DNA from: Runella sp. MFBS21
GTDB lineage: Bacteria > Bacteroidota > Bacteroidia > Cytophagales > Spirosomataceae
DNA length: 64,000 bases
Direction: 5' to 3'
Assembly: GCF_029433105.1 (NCBI RefSeq)
Contig: NZ_JARNTW010000002.1
Span: forward strand, 163,649-227,648
This document shows, in pieces, positions 25,061-32,877 of the stretch. A program made the position numbers and the translations under genes. The notes beneath the pieces were generated by a model, which searched no databases, had not been told where the DNA came from, and saw nothing but the letters and a program-made list of their open reading frames with translations. Each line of letters starts with the position of its first letter. Positions within the stretch are counted from its first letter, which is position 1.

Positions 25061-25987
25061 ATGAAAAAAGCTAAAAGTGGGAAATGGGCCGGGATATTGT
25101 TATTATCTGTTTTTAGCCAACAGGCCATATCCCAAATCGATTCGATAGAAAAACCAGTACCGGTATTTCATAAGGGTAGATTTGCGGCGGTAGTAGCTAC
25201 CGAAGCTACCCTGTATGTAGGTACGATGGCTTACCTCAATTTTATCTGGTATAAAGACGAAAAACGTGTTCCCTTTGAGTTTTATAATGATGCCGCAGGC
25301 TACTTGCAAGTAGATAAATTTGGACATGCCTACGGGGCTTATCTTGAGAGTTATATAGGTTATAAAGCATTGCGGTGGGCAGGCGCTACTAAGAAAAAAG
25401 CTTTGTGGTTTGGAGGGACGCTCGGTTTTTTGCTTCAATCTCCTATTGAAATCGTAGATGGGTTTTATGAAGGATGGGGTTTTTCGTGGAGCGACATGGC
25501 CGCCAATGCTCTCGGAAGTGGTATAGTGATTGGGCAAGAATTGCTTTTTGATGAGCAAATCATGAAATACAAATTCACTTTTCGGCGCTCACCGTATGCT
25601 AAGCAAGCCAATGGCTATTTGGGCACCACCTTTGCAGGACAAATATTGCAAGACTACAATGCACATACTTATTGGTTTAGTATTGGACTCAATCGCCTCA
25701 TTCGTTCAGACAAAATCCCCCCTTGGCTCAACATCGCCGTAGGATATGGGGCCAACGGAATGTTTGGCGAATTTGAAAATATAAGCCGTTGGGGGCAAGT
25801 GGTGATTCCACCTACGCAACGTTATCGTCAATTTCTGTTTTCGTTGGATGTAGATTGGACCAAAATCAAAACCAAAAATCGTTTTCTGAATCAAGTATTT
25901 CAAAGTATATTTATGCTAAAACTCCCTTTTCCGGCTCTTGAAATCAATACCAAAAACGGTTTTAGATTCTATGGAATGTACTATTGA
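25061..25987 (+). CDS. DUF2279 (YfiM-like) lipid/periplasm-associated protein
   Basis: A 308-residue protein with an N-terminal signal or anchor (WAGILLLSVFSQQAISQ). The core carries the DUF2279 pattern: YNDAAGYLQVDKFGHAYGAYLESYIGYKALRWAGA, then GTLGFLLQSPIEIVDGFYEGWGFSWSDMAANALGSG, with conserved Asp/His (DKFGHA) and Asp (SDMAAN). The C-terminal third is beta-rich (AVGYGANGMFGEF). The family's biochemical role is not known to me; it resembles integral outer-envelope proteins. Single gene, followed by a receptor gene after 205 bases. Confidence 0.8.
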   Translation: MKKAKSGKWAGILLLSVFSQQAISQIDSIEKPVPVFHKGRFAAVVATEATLYVGTMAYLNFIWYKDEKRVPFEFYNDAAGYLQVDKFGHAYGAYLESYIGYKALRWAGATKKKALWFGGTLGFLLQSPIEIVDGFYEGWGFSWSDMAANALGSGIVIGQELLFDEQIMKYKFTFRRSPYAKQANGYLGTTFAGQILQDYNAHTYWFSIGLNRLIRSDKIPPWLNIAVGYGANGMFGEFENISRWGQVVIPPTQRYRQFLFSLDVDWTKIKTKNRFLNQVFQSIFMLKLPFPALEINTKNGFRFYGMYY

Positions 25988-26192
25988 GTCTATCAATTGC
26001 CAAAATTTACCGATAGAATGCTGTTTGTATTATACCAAGTTGAGAATAAAGGCTTAGGAAGAGGAAAAACAATCGCTATCGGTTAAAAATCCCTAATTAT
26101 CGGTATATCTATCATCTTCGGTCTATTGTATTTTTTTGCGAAATAAAGTTGACGTTACTTTGTTTCATCAAAACGAAAACAATAGATAGACA

Positions 26193-28733
26193 ATGAAAAA
26201 TATAATTACTTTCGCATTTGTGGTATTGGGAATCACAGCCGCCCAAGCCCAGTTCGGTCCGGGAGGCCCTGGCGGGCAAGGTGGTGATGGCAATGGCCGC
26301 AACAGAAACACTAATGCTCAATCACCTTCCCTCAATTTAGAAAGTACCGCTCCTAAAGGCAATTCAAAAATAAGTGGATTTGTGGTGGATTCTTCAGTGA
26401 CTCAGGCCGTTGAGTTTGCAAATATTGCGCTTTACAACAAAGCTACTGGCAAGCCCGTTGACGGTACAATGGCCGACGAAAAGGGCAAATTTACCTTTAA
26501 AAATATTGCCGCTGGCGACTACAAGCTTCTGATTTCATTTATTGGATATAAAGACAAAACCATCGACAATATCAAGCTAGTCAAAGGGCAAGACCTTGAT
26601 TTAGGGGTCGTAAAACTTAATCCTGATATCAAGACACTTGATGAAGTAGTAGTAACGGGCGAAAAATCACTCATCGAAGAGAAAGTAGATAGAATGGTTT
26701 ATAATGCCGAAAAAGACCTAACTGCTCGGGGGGGAGATGCGGCCGATGTCTTGAAAAAAGTACCCATGTTGTCGGTTGACTTAGACGGAAATGTGTCGCT
26801 CAGAGGAAGTCAAAATATCAGGGTGTTGATTAACAACAAGCCCTCGACTATCGTAGCAAGTAGCATCGCTGATGCACTCAAAATGATTCCGGCAGATTTG
26901 ATTAAATCAGTGGAAGTAATTACGTCTCCTTCTGCCAAATATGATGCTGAAGGCTCGGCAGGTATCATCAATATTGTTACCAAAAAGTCTACCTTACAGG
27001 GACTTACGCTCAATGCTGACGCTGGAGTAGGAGTAAGGGGATCTAACTTGAGCCTTAACGGAAACTATCGTCAAGGAAAATTAGGGATTACATTGGGTGG
27101 ATTTGGACGGGCTTTTTACAACAAAGCAGGTACTACTCTCGACCAATCGACCCTCCAAAACGGTGTTTCCCTGCTTACCAAGCAATCTACCGATGCGCAC
27201 GACAATGGCTTATTTGGACGCTATAACCTTGGTTTTGACTATGACTTAGGCAAAAATCAATCTCTTACTGCGGGCGTTAGCTTCGGTACTCGCAACTTTA
27301 TCCGTTCGCAAGACCTTACCACTCGTTTGTTTACAAATGATGCGCTTTCTTCTACTTCATATCGTGATGTGACCAGCAAAGATTTGTCAAACAACGTGGA
27401 TATTAATGTGGATTATATCCGCATGTTCAAAAAGCCAGGACAAGAGTGGTCTATTTCGACCCAATACAGCCGCAACAATCTTACCAATAACTTCAATGCC
27501 GATTTGTTGAGCGAAAGTAGCAGCCTATTGAGCCGTCAGAAAAACCTTAACTCTAATCTTAACCAAGAAGCCACTATCCAAACGGATTATCAGACGCCGA
27601 TCAAAACCAATCAAATGATTGAATTTGGTGCCAAAACGATTATGCGTCAGGTAACGAGCGATTATAGCTATCAGATTGCAGGACCTACAGGGGCTTTTGC
27701 TAGCGACGCCCGCAATCCAGAAGGTTTTTTGAATTATAATCAAAATATAGTGTCGGGATATTTGTCTTATACTTATTCGACCGCCAAAAAATATACGTTC
27801 AAAGTAGGGTCACGTTATGAGTACACTACGATTGATGCCAACGACCAAAAAGGGAAAATCTCAATTCCAAGCTACGGAAATTTGGTCCCAAGTATCAATA
27901 TCTCTAAAAGCTTGAAAGGCTCAACGCTCAAACTGGCTTACAATCGCCGTATTCAACGCCCCGGTTTGCAACAGTTGAATCCTAACTTCAATGCAGCTAA
28001 CCCTCAGAATATCAGTATTGGTAATCCAAATTTAAGACCCGAATTGACCAACAATTTTGAGCTTGGTTTGAGTACTAACATCAAGAAAACATACCTCAAC
28101 GTGGCGGTGTTTGCTCGCTCTACCAACAACAGCATTACCCGTTTGAGCGCTCCTTCGGATACTTTGGCAGGCGCGATTGTGACTACCTTCCAAAACATCG
28201 GTAAGCAACAAGTGTACGGAGCTAACGTTTTTGCTAATCTTTATATCACTCCTAAGTGGACCGTAAACGGAGGCGTAGATTTGTATTACAACTACCTCGA
28301 AGGCAAAGTACAAGGATTGGACGGTACTTCAATCACAGCAACCAACACCGGTTGGGTGATAGGCGGACGAGTGATGACAAGTCTTGCGCTCAATCAAGGC
28401 TGGGCCGTACAAGCCAACGGTGGAATGCGCGGCAATCAAATCACACTGCAAGGAGTTCAGGGAAGCTTCTACATGTATTCGGTAGGAGTGAAAAAAGACT
28501 TCAACAACAAAAAAGGAAGTTTGGGATTAGCGGCTGAAAACTTTTTCGGAGGTATGAGTATCAAATCGACAAGCGTGTCGCCGCAGTTTAACCAAACTTT
28601 TGTGAACAATATTTATAACCAAAACGTCAAATTAACGTTCAGTTATAAGATAGGAAAAATGAGCTTTACCGCTCCCAAAAAGACCAAGTCTGTGAAAAAC
28701 GACGATGTGAAAGAAGGAGGAGAGAATCGTTAA
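26193..28733 (+). CDS. Outer-membrane beta-barrel TonB-dependent receptor family protein
   Basis: An 846-residue outer-membrane protein. Signal peptide (MKNIITFAFVVLGITAAQAQ), an unusual Gly/Asn-rich linker (FGPGGPGGQGGDGNGRN), a carboxypeptidase-regulatory-like domain (KISGFVVDSSVTQAVEFANIAL through LLISFIGYKDKTI), a plug domain (DVLKKVPMLSVDLDGNVSLRG, SPSAKYDAEGSAGIINIVTKK) and an OMP_b-brl_3-type barrel (YNRRIQRPGLQQLNP, IGNPNLRPELTNNFELG). The C-terminus is not a classical aromatic end but a charged tail (DDVKEGGENR). The ligand is unknown, and whether it energises with TonB is uncertain for this subgroup. Confidence 0.9.
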   Translation: MKNIITFAFVVLGITAAQAQFGPGGPGGQGGDGNGRNRNTNAQSPSLNLESTAPKGNSKISGFVVDSSVTQAVEFANIALYNKATGKPVDGTMADEKGKFTFKNIAAGDYKLLISFIGYKDKTIDNIKLVKGQDLDLGVVKLNPDIKTLDEVVVTGEKSLIEEKVDRMVYNAEKDLTARGGDAADVLKKVPMLSVDLDGNVSLRGSQNIRVLINNKPSTIVASSIADALKMIPADLIKSVEVITSPSAKYDAEGSAGIINIVTKKSTLQGLTLNADAGVGVRGSNLSLNGNYRQGKLGITLGGFGRAFYNKAGTTLDQSTLQNGVSLLTKQSTDAHDNGLFGRYNLGFDYDLGKNQSLTAGVSFGTRNFIRSQDLTTRLFTNDALSSTSYRDVTSKDLSNNVDINVDYIRMFKKPGQEWSISTQYSRNNLTNNFNADLLSESSSLLSRQKNLNSNLNQEATIQTDYQTPIKTNQMIEFGAKTIMRQVTSDYSYQIAGPTGAFASDARNPEGFLNYNQNIVSGYLSYTYSTAKKYTFKVGSRYEYTTIDANDQKGKISIPSYGNLVPSINISKSLKGSTLKLAYNRRIQRPGLQQLNPNFNAANPQNISIGNPNLRPELTNNFELGLSTNIKKTYLNVAVFARSTNNSITRLSAPSDTLAGAIVTTFQNIGKQQVYGANVFANLYITPKWTVNGGVDLYYNYLEGKVQGLDGTSITATNTGWVIGGRVMTSLALNQGWAVQANGGMRGNQITLQGVQGSFYMYSVGVKKDFNNKKGSLGLAAENFFGGMSIKSTSVSPQFNQTFVNNIYNQNVKLTFSYKIGKMSFTAPKKTKSVKNDDVKEGGENR

Positions 28734-28741
28734 ACATTAAC

Positions 28742-28855
28742 AGACTTATCAAGTTTACAAATGGAGTAAGAGTTCAAACTTGACAAGTCTTGTAAATGGA
28801 CGCCAACAGACTTGTCAAGTTTATAAACGCAGTAGCCGTCAAACTTGACAAATCT
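28742..28855. repeat. Two tandem copies of an inverted-repeat element
   Basis: The arms AGACTTATCAAGTTT (28742-28756) and AAACTTGACAAGTCT (28776-28790), then AGACTTGTCAAGTTT (28808-28822) and AAACTTGACAAATCT (28841-28855), form two hairpins with 15-bp stems, each with one mismatch, and 18-19-base loops, 66 bases apart. Each arm is itself partly self-complementary. This is a REP-like intergenic repeat in the 3' region of the receptor gene. Confidence 0.8.
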
Positions 28856-28910
28856 TGCAAACTACCAAATGACAAAAGATTTTTAAAGTAGATAGATAAA
28901 TGAGTGAGCC

Positions 28911-28944
28911 AAAAGGCGGGTCTTTACCCGCCTTTTGCTTTTTT
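28911..28944 (+). terminator. Rho-independent terminator downstream of the receptor
   Basis: An 11-bp stem AAAAGGCGGGT / ACCCGCCTTTT with a 4-base loop is followed by GC and six T residues. Confidence 0.88.
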
Positions 28945-29010
28945 AGGTAATCTTATTTCAATTGAAGATTTTTTTGTGGATACTTGTAAAGGTATTTGTT
29001 GATTCATTTT

Positions 29011-30393
29011 ATGAAAGATATTGTAACACAGCTCATTGAAGTTTTAGGGAAAGAAGCTGTTCTTACCCACGAAGAAGCTGCGATGCGGTCGGCGGGTGTA
29101 TGGGGAAAACCTCGGAATTTGGATGTTTTAGCCTTGGTGCGTCCCCAAAATACCGAAGAAGTTGCTAAAGTTTTGCAATTATGCCACGAAGCGCATCAGC
29201 CCGTAGTGCCTCATGGGGGACTTTCCAATGTGGTTGGAAGCGCAGTCACTGCCCCGCACGAAATTGCGTTGAGCCTAGAGCGAATGAATCACATTGAAGA
29301 GATTGATAAAATCAATAAAACCGTGACCGTCCAAGCGGGTGTGGTATTGCAGCATTTGCAACAGGCCGTTGCGGAGCAGGGGCTTTTGTTTCCTCTCGAT
29401 TTAGGAGCTAAGGGAAGCTGTACCATAGGGGGCAATGTGGCGACCAATGCGGGCGGTTTGCAGGCATTGCGCTATGGCGTAACACGGCAGCTTGTATTAG
29501 GATTGGAAGCCGTTTTGGCCGACGGTACGGTGGTTTCATCACTCCACAAACTCCAAAAAAACAACACAGGTTATGATCTCAAGCACCTCTTTATTGGCAC
29601 CGAAGGAACACTCGGCGTAGTGACCAAAGTCGTTTTAAAGTTAGAAGAAGCACCTCGAAGTCGAAATACTGCTTTTATCGCATTAGAAAGTTTTGAAGCT
29701 ACGGCTCATTTGCTACGCTTTGCAAAAGAAAAATTGGCGGGCACTCTCACCACTTTTGAGTTGTTTTGGGAAGAATACTATCGCCTCATGACTACGCCTC
29801 CTTCTTCTTTCACACCTCCACTCCCTCACGGAAGCCCTTTTTATGTGTTGATAGAAGCACTGGGGCAAAATCCAGAAAAAGACCAACAACTCTTTGAAGC
29901 GATGCTAGAAGAAGCCTTGCTCAAAGGAGACATTGTGGATGCGGTGATGGCGCATTCACAGCATCAGCTAGATTGGTTTTGGGGAATTAGAGAAAAAGTA
30001 GAATATGCAGGGCAGCACCACGGCTGGGTCGTGGCTTTTGATGTTAGCTTGGCGATTTCGGATATGGATGCTTACATACGGCATATCAAAGCCCAACTAA
30101 GCCACCAATGGCCCGAATACTACTTTTATGCTTTTGGACACATGGGAGATGGGAATTTACACTTGTATGTTTATGTAGATGACGACTACGAATCTACGCG
30201 GCAGCAGATTGAAGAAATCGTCTATACGCCTTTGCAAGCCATCAATGGCTCGGTGTCAGCAGAGCATGGCATTGGTCTTTATAAAAAACAATGGTTGGAA
30301 CTTAGCCGAACACCGAATGAAATACAACTTATGAAAACGCTAAAAAAAGCCCTAGACCCGCACGGTATTTTAAACCCGAATAAGATTTTTTGA
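29011..30393 (+). CDS. FAD-linked oxidase, GlcD/D-lactate dehydrogenase family
   Basis: A 460-residue flavoprotein of the glycolate oxidase subunit D/D-lactate dehydrogenase family, which oxidises 2-hydroxyacids. The N-terminal FAD-binding type 4 domain has VPHGGLSNVVGSAVTA, GGNVATNAGGLQALRYG and GTEGTLGVVTKVVLKLE; the C-terminal FAD-oxidase domain has the metal-binding HMGDGNLHLYVYVDD and SAEHGIGLYKKQWL. I start at the ATG 29011 (MKDIVTQLIEVLG); an in-frame TTG 15 bases upstream is less likely. No GlcE or GlcF partner is nearby, so it probably works alone with a quinone or soluble acceptor. Confidence 0.9.
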   Translation: MKDIVTQLIEVLGKEAVLTHEEAAMRSAGVWGKPRNLDVLALVRPQNTEEVAKVLQLCHEAHQPVVPHGGLSNVVGSAVTAPHEIALSLERMNHIEEIDKINKTVTVQAGVVLQHLQQAVAEQGLLFPLDLGAKGSCTIGGNVATNAGGLQALRYGVTRQLVLGLEAVLADGTVVSSLHKLQKNNTGYDLKHLFIGTEGTLGVVTKVVLKLEEAPRSRNTAFIALESFEATAHLLRFAKEKLAGTLTTFELFWEEYYRLMTTPPSSFTPPLPHGSPFYVLIEALGQNPEKDQQLFEAMLEEALLKGDIVDAVMAHSQHQLDWFWGIREKVEYAGQHHGWVVAFDVSLAISDMDAYIRHIKAQLSHQWPEYYFYAFGHMGDGNLHLYVYVDDDYESTRQQIEEIVYTPLQAINGSVSAEHGIGLYKKQWLELSRTPNEIQLMKTLKKALDPHGILNPNKIF

Positions 30394-30513
30394 GTCAAAA
30401 AAAACTTCAAATCCGACATATTATTATTTTGAAAATATCTAAATAGAAGTGTTTTAAAAAAAAGCTGCCACGGCTATTTATCGACTTACGTAATAGGTAA
30501 ATAAATAAAAAGA

Positions 30514-31011
30514 ATGTTACCTATGAATCGCTATGAATTTTTGAAATCAATGGGCTTTCGGGGGGGCGCATTGATGGCATTGCTGACCTCCTGTATCAGA
30601 GAAGAAGATACCTATGTAGAAGCGCTTACCATCTCTCCTTCTTCTAATACCACCCCAGTTGAGACTACTCCTCCGACAACTGGAACGACTGATTTAAGTA
30701 CTATTAAAAATCCTTTGGTAACGATTGACCTTACAGCATCGGCCAATGCTGCCCTCAAAACAGTGGGAGGGTATTTAGTAAAAAGTGGGATTGTGATAGC
30801 TCAAGCAAGTGCAGGTGTGTACGTAGCGGCTACTCAGACTTGTAGTCATGAGCCTAAGAAGAGAGTTATTTTTAACAAAACCGAATTTTATTGTACCGAT
30901 CACGGGGCCCGCTTCGACCTCACTGGAAAAGGACTCAATAGTTTTGGGAGTAAAGGTATTGCTGTTTATAAAGTCGCTACCGACGGAAAAACATTGGTAG
31001 TTTATAGTTAA
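30514..31011 (+). CDS. Rieske [2Fe-2S] lipoprotein
   Basis: A 165-residue exported electron carrier. The N-terminus (RYEFLKSMGFRGGALMALLTSC, lipobox Cys27) marks a lipoprotein; the initiator may be the second Met, nine bases downstream. A Thr/Pro-rich linker follows, then a Rieske domain with ligands C110xH112 (TCSHE) and C127xxH130 (YCTDHGARF). The FDLTGKGL stretch after the second pair is typical. It is the first of five closely spaced same-strand genes (Rieske, thioredoxin, ApbE, DUF4266, DUF3570) and likely part of one envelope redox module. Confidence 0.88.
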   Translation: MLPMNRYEFLKSMGFRGGALMALLTSCIREEDTYVEALTISPSSNTTPVETTPPTTGTTDLSTIKNPLVTIDLTASANAALKTVGGYLVKSGIVIAQASAGVYVAATQTCSHEPKKRVIFNKTEFYCTDHGARFDLTGKGLNSFGSKGIAVYKVATDGKTLVVYS

Positions 31012-31033
31012 TTTACTTCAAAATTCAACCAAC

Positions 31034-31477
31034 ATGAAAGGTCTTATTTCTTTGTTAGTCAGTAGTTTATGGATGTCGTCGTTGCAGTGGGGAGGAGATT
31101 TTGAAAAAGCCAAAGCGGAAGCCACTCAAAATCATAAATTCATTTTACTCAATTTTTGTGGTTCTGATTGGTGCGGCCCTTGTATCAAACTCAAGAAGGA
31201 TATTTTTGAATCAAGCGATTTTGAACAGTATGCGGCTAGTCGTTTGGTGCTGGTAAGAGCCGATTTTCCTCGCCTGAAAAAAAATCAATTAGAACCTCAT
31301 CAAACTGCTCATAACGAAACTTTGGCCGAAAAGTATAATCCACAAGGTAAGTTCCCTTTTACGGTTTTGTTGGACGCGCAAGGCAAAGTCATAAAGCAAT
31401 GGGACGGCTACCCAACTTCGATGAATACCCTCACTTTTATTCATGATATTAGTACCACGCTCGATGTCGCCAAGTGA
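31034..31477 (+). CDS. Exported thioredoxin-fold protein
   Basis: A 147-residue thioredoxin-like protein with the active site WC47GPC50 (FCGSDWCGPCIKLKKD), an N-terminal hydrophobic stretch (MKGLISLLVSSLWMSSLQW) acting as signal or anchor, and the cis-Pro region FPFTVLLDAQGKVIKQWDGY. It would keep cysteines of periplasmic partners reduced, for example those in the Cys-containing tail of the DUF4266 protein two genes on; that link is inference. It starts 22 bases after the Rieske gene, and its end overlaps the ApbE start. Confidence 0.88.
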   Translation: MKGLISLLVSSLWMSSLQWGGDFEKAKAEATQNHKFILLNFCGSDWCGPCIKLKKDIFESSDFEQYAASRLVLVRADFPRLKKNQLEPHQTAHNETLAEKYNPQGKFPFTVLLDAQGKVIKQWDGYPTSMNTLTFIHDISTTLDVAK

Positions 31478-32414
31478 AGTTTTAGTAGAAGAGCAGCTAT
31501 ATCGGCGCGTACTCAAACTCATGGGCAATCGCTTTGAGATAAGCGTAGTAGCCCATAATGAGGCTTGGGCAGAGGCGCGTATTGATGAGGCAGTAGCAGA
31601 AATAAGGCGAATTGAGGCACTTCTGACAACGTATAGAGAGGATAGTCAAACCAATCAAATCAATGCCAACGCTGGGATTCAGCCCACAAAGGTAGACCAA
31701 GAAGTATTTGATTTAATCAAACGCTCCCAACGGATTTCGGCGCTTACGCAAGGAGCTTTTGACATTACTTATGGTTCTATTGATAAGAGTCTGTGGAATT
31801 TTGATACGCACATGATTCGCTTGCCTGATGCTGCCACTGCTCGCTTGGCAGTACGCCTTATCGATTATCGCAATGTGATTTTGGATGAAACTACCACGAG
31901 TGTTTTTCTCAAACATCAAGGAATGCGTATTGGTTTTGGAGGAATTGGTAAAGGCTATGCTGCTGAAATGGCAAAACAGCTACTCATCAAACAAGGCGTA
32001 ACGAGCGGTATTGTGAATGCGGCTGGCGACTTGACTACGTGGGGAATGCAGCCCAACGGCCACCCCTGGACTATTGGTATTGCTGATCCCAACGCTAAAA
32101 ATGAGCCTTTTTCGTGTCTTAATATCAGCAATGTGGCCGTGGCTACGTCTGGCAATTATGAAAAGTTTGTGATGATTGACGGAAAGCGATATTCGCATAC
32201 GATTGACCCCAAAACAGGATTGCCGGTATCAGGCATTAAAAGTGTGACAATTGTGTGTCCTAATGCTGAGATTGCAGATGCGATGGCCACGCCCGTAATG
32301 GTTATGGGAGTAAAAGTAGGCATCGACCTCATCAATCAAATGCAGGGAATCGCTTGCATCATCATTGATGAACACGACCGAGTGTTTACCAGTAAAAACA
32401 TCAGAATTAACTAA
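31464..32414 (+). CDS. apbE: FAD:protein FMN transferase ApbE
   Basis: ApbE moves FMN from FAD onto a Ser/Thr of target proteins, with Mg2+. The 316-residue protein has the family motifs FGGIGKGYAAEMAKQLL, IVNAAGDLTTWG, and SHTIDPKTGLPV with the metal-binding and FAD-binding residues. I start at the ATG 31464 (MSPSEVLVEEQLY), overlapping the thioredoxin gene by 14 bases; an ATG 21 bases earlier is possible. Unusually, neither start gives a signal peptide or lipobox, although most ApbE proteins are exported, so flavinylation may occur in the cytosol. No obvious D-x-x-[ST]-G-A-T acceptor motif is present in the neighbours. Confidence 0.9.
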   Translation: MSPSEVLVEEQLYRRVLKLMGNRFEISVVAHNEAWAEARIDEAVAEIRRIEALLTTYREDSQTNQINANAGIQPTKVDQEVFDLIKRSQRISALTQGAFDITYGSIDKSLWNFDTHMIRLPDAATARLAVRLIDYRNVILDETTTSVFLKHQGMRIGFGGIGKGYAAEMAKQLLIKQGVTSGIVNAAGDLTTWGMQPNGHPWTIGIADPNAKNEPFSCLNISNVAVATSGNYEKFVMIDGKRYSHTIDPKTGLPVSGIKSVTIVCPNAEIADAMATPVMVMGVKVGIDLINQMQGIACIIIDEHDRVFTSKNIRIN

Positions 32415-32446
32415 AGAATTTGATAAAGTCGGCTCTAATTGGTTCT

Positions 32447-32600
32447 CCGCATAAATGCCCCGTAGGGGCTACATCTCGGTAAAAAATTAGAACGATACTC
32501 CGTATAAATGCCCCGTAGGGGCTAAAAATCGGTAGAAAAAATAAATCACCAAAAAATCCGCATTGATGCCCCATAGGGGCTACATATCGGTAAAGACCTA
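32447..32600. repeat. Three tandem copies of a GCCCCGTAGGGGC palindromic repeat
   Basis: About 38-base units starting at 32447, 32500 and 32558 share CCGCATAAATGCCCCGTAG-type sequence, GGGGCTA and a TCGGTAAA-type end; the centre is the palindrome GCCCC-GTA-GGGGC (one copy GCCCC-ATA-GGGGC). Spacing is 53 and 58 bases and the intervening 15-20 bases are AT-rich and vary. The array fills the gap between ApbE and DUF4266 and ends at the DUF4266 start. It is a dispersed-repeat type, not CRISPR. Confidence 0.82.
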
Positions 32601-32824
32601 TGAAAAAACAATGGAAATATGGGCTCTTTTTCACCCTATTGGTGGTGGGAAGTATGACCTCGTGCGTTTCGGTAAAAGAATACCAGAAAAGCCGTATCAA
32701 TGACTCGGAAATGGAGCTGTCGGCTCGGAAGTCAGAAAAGTTTGAACAGAGTTTTTATTTGTACCGCGAAGGCGCTTCGGGGGCCAATGGCGGCAAAAGC
32801 GGTGGAGGCTGTGGATGTAACTAA
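32600..32824 (+). CDS. DUF4266 small lipoprotein
   Basis: A 74-residue lipoprotein: signal peptide with Cys22 in GSMTSC, the conserved segment VSVKEYQKSRINDSEMELS, FYLYREGASGANGG, and a C-terminus GKSGGGCGCN. This Gly/Cys tail is a hallmark of the family and could be a metal or thiol ligand site. DUF4266 genes are found beside DUF3570, thioredoxin-like and ApbE genes, exactly as here. The exact function is unknown. Confidence 0.88.
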   Translation: MKKQWKYGLFFTLLVVGSMTSCVSVKEYQKSRINDSEMELSARKSEKFEQSFYLYREGASGANGGKSGGGCGCN

Positions 32825-32877
32825 CCATGAAGCTGCCGAAGAGGTGGCTTTCTTAAAAACGAAATTTTGGTATCCTA

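Noticed and set aside
32447..32600. Possible CRISPR array
   Set aside because: Only three degenerate units, short spacers of uneven length, a 13-base palindromic core instead of a normal direct repeat, and no cas gene in the window.
32407..32700. Minus-strand open frame over the repeat triplet
   Set aside because: It translates repeat sequence and overlaps the DUF4266 gene antisense.
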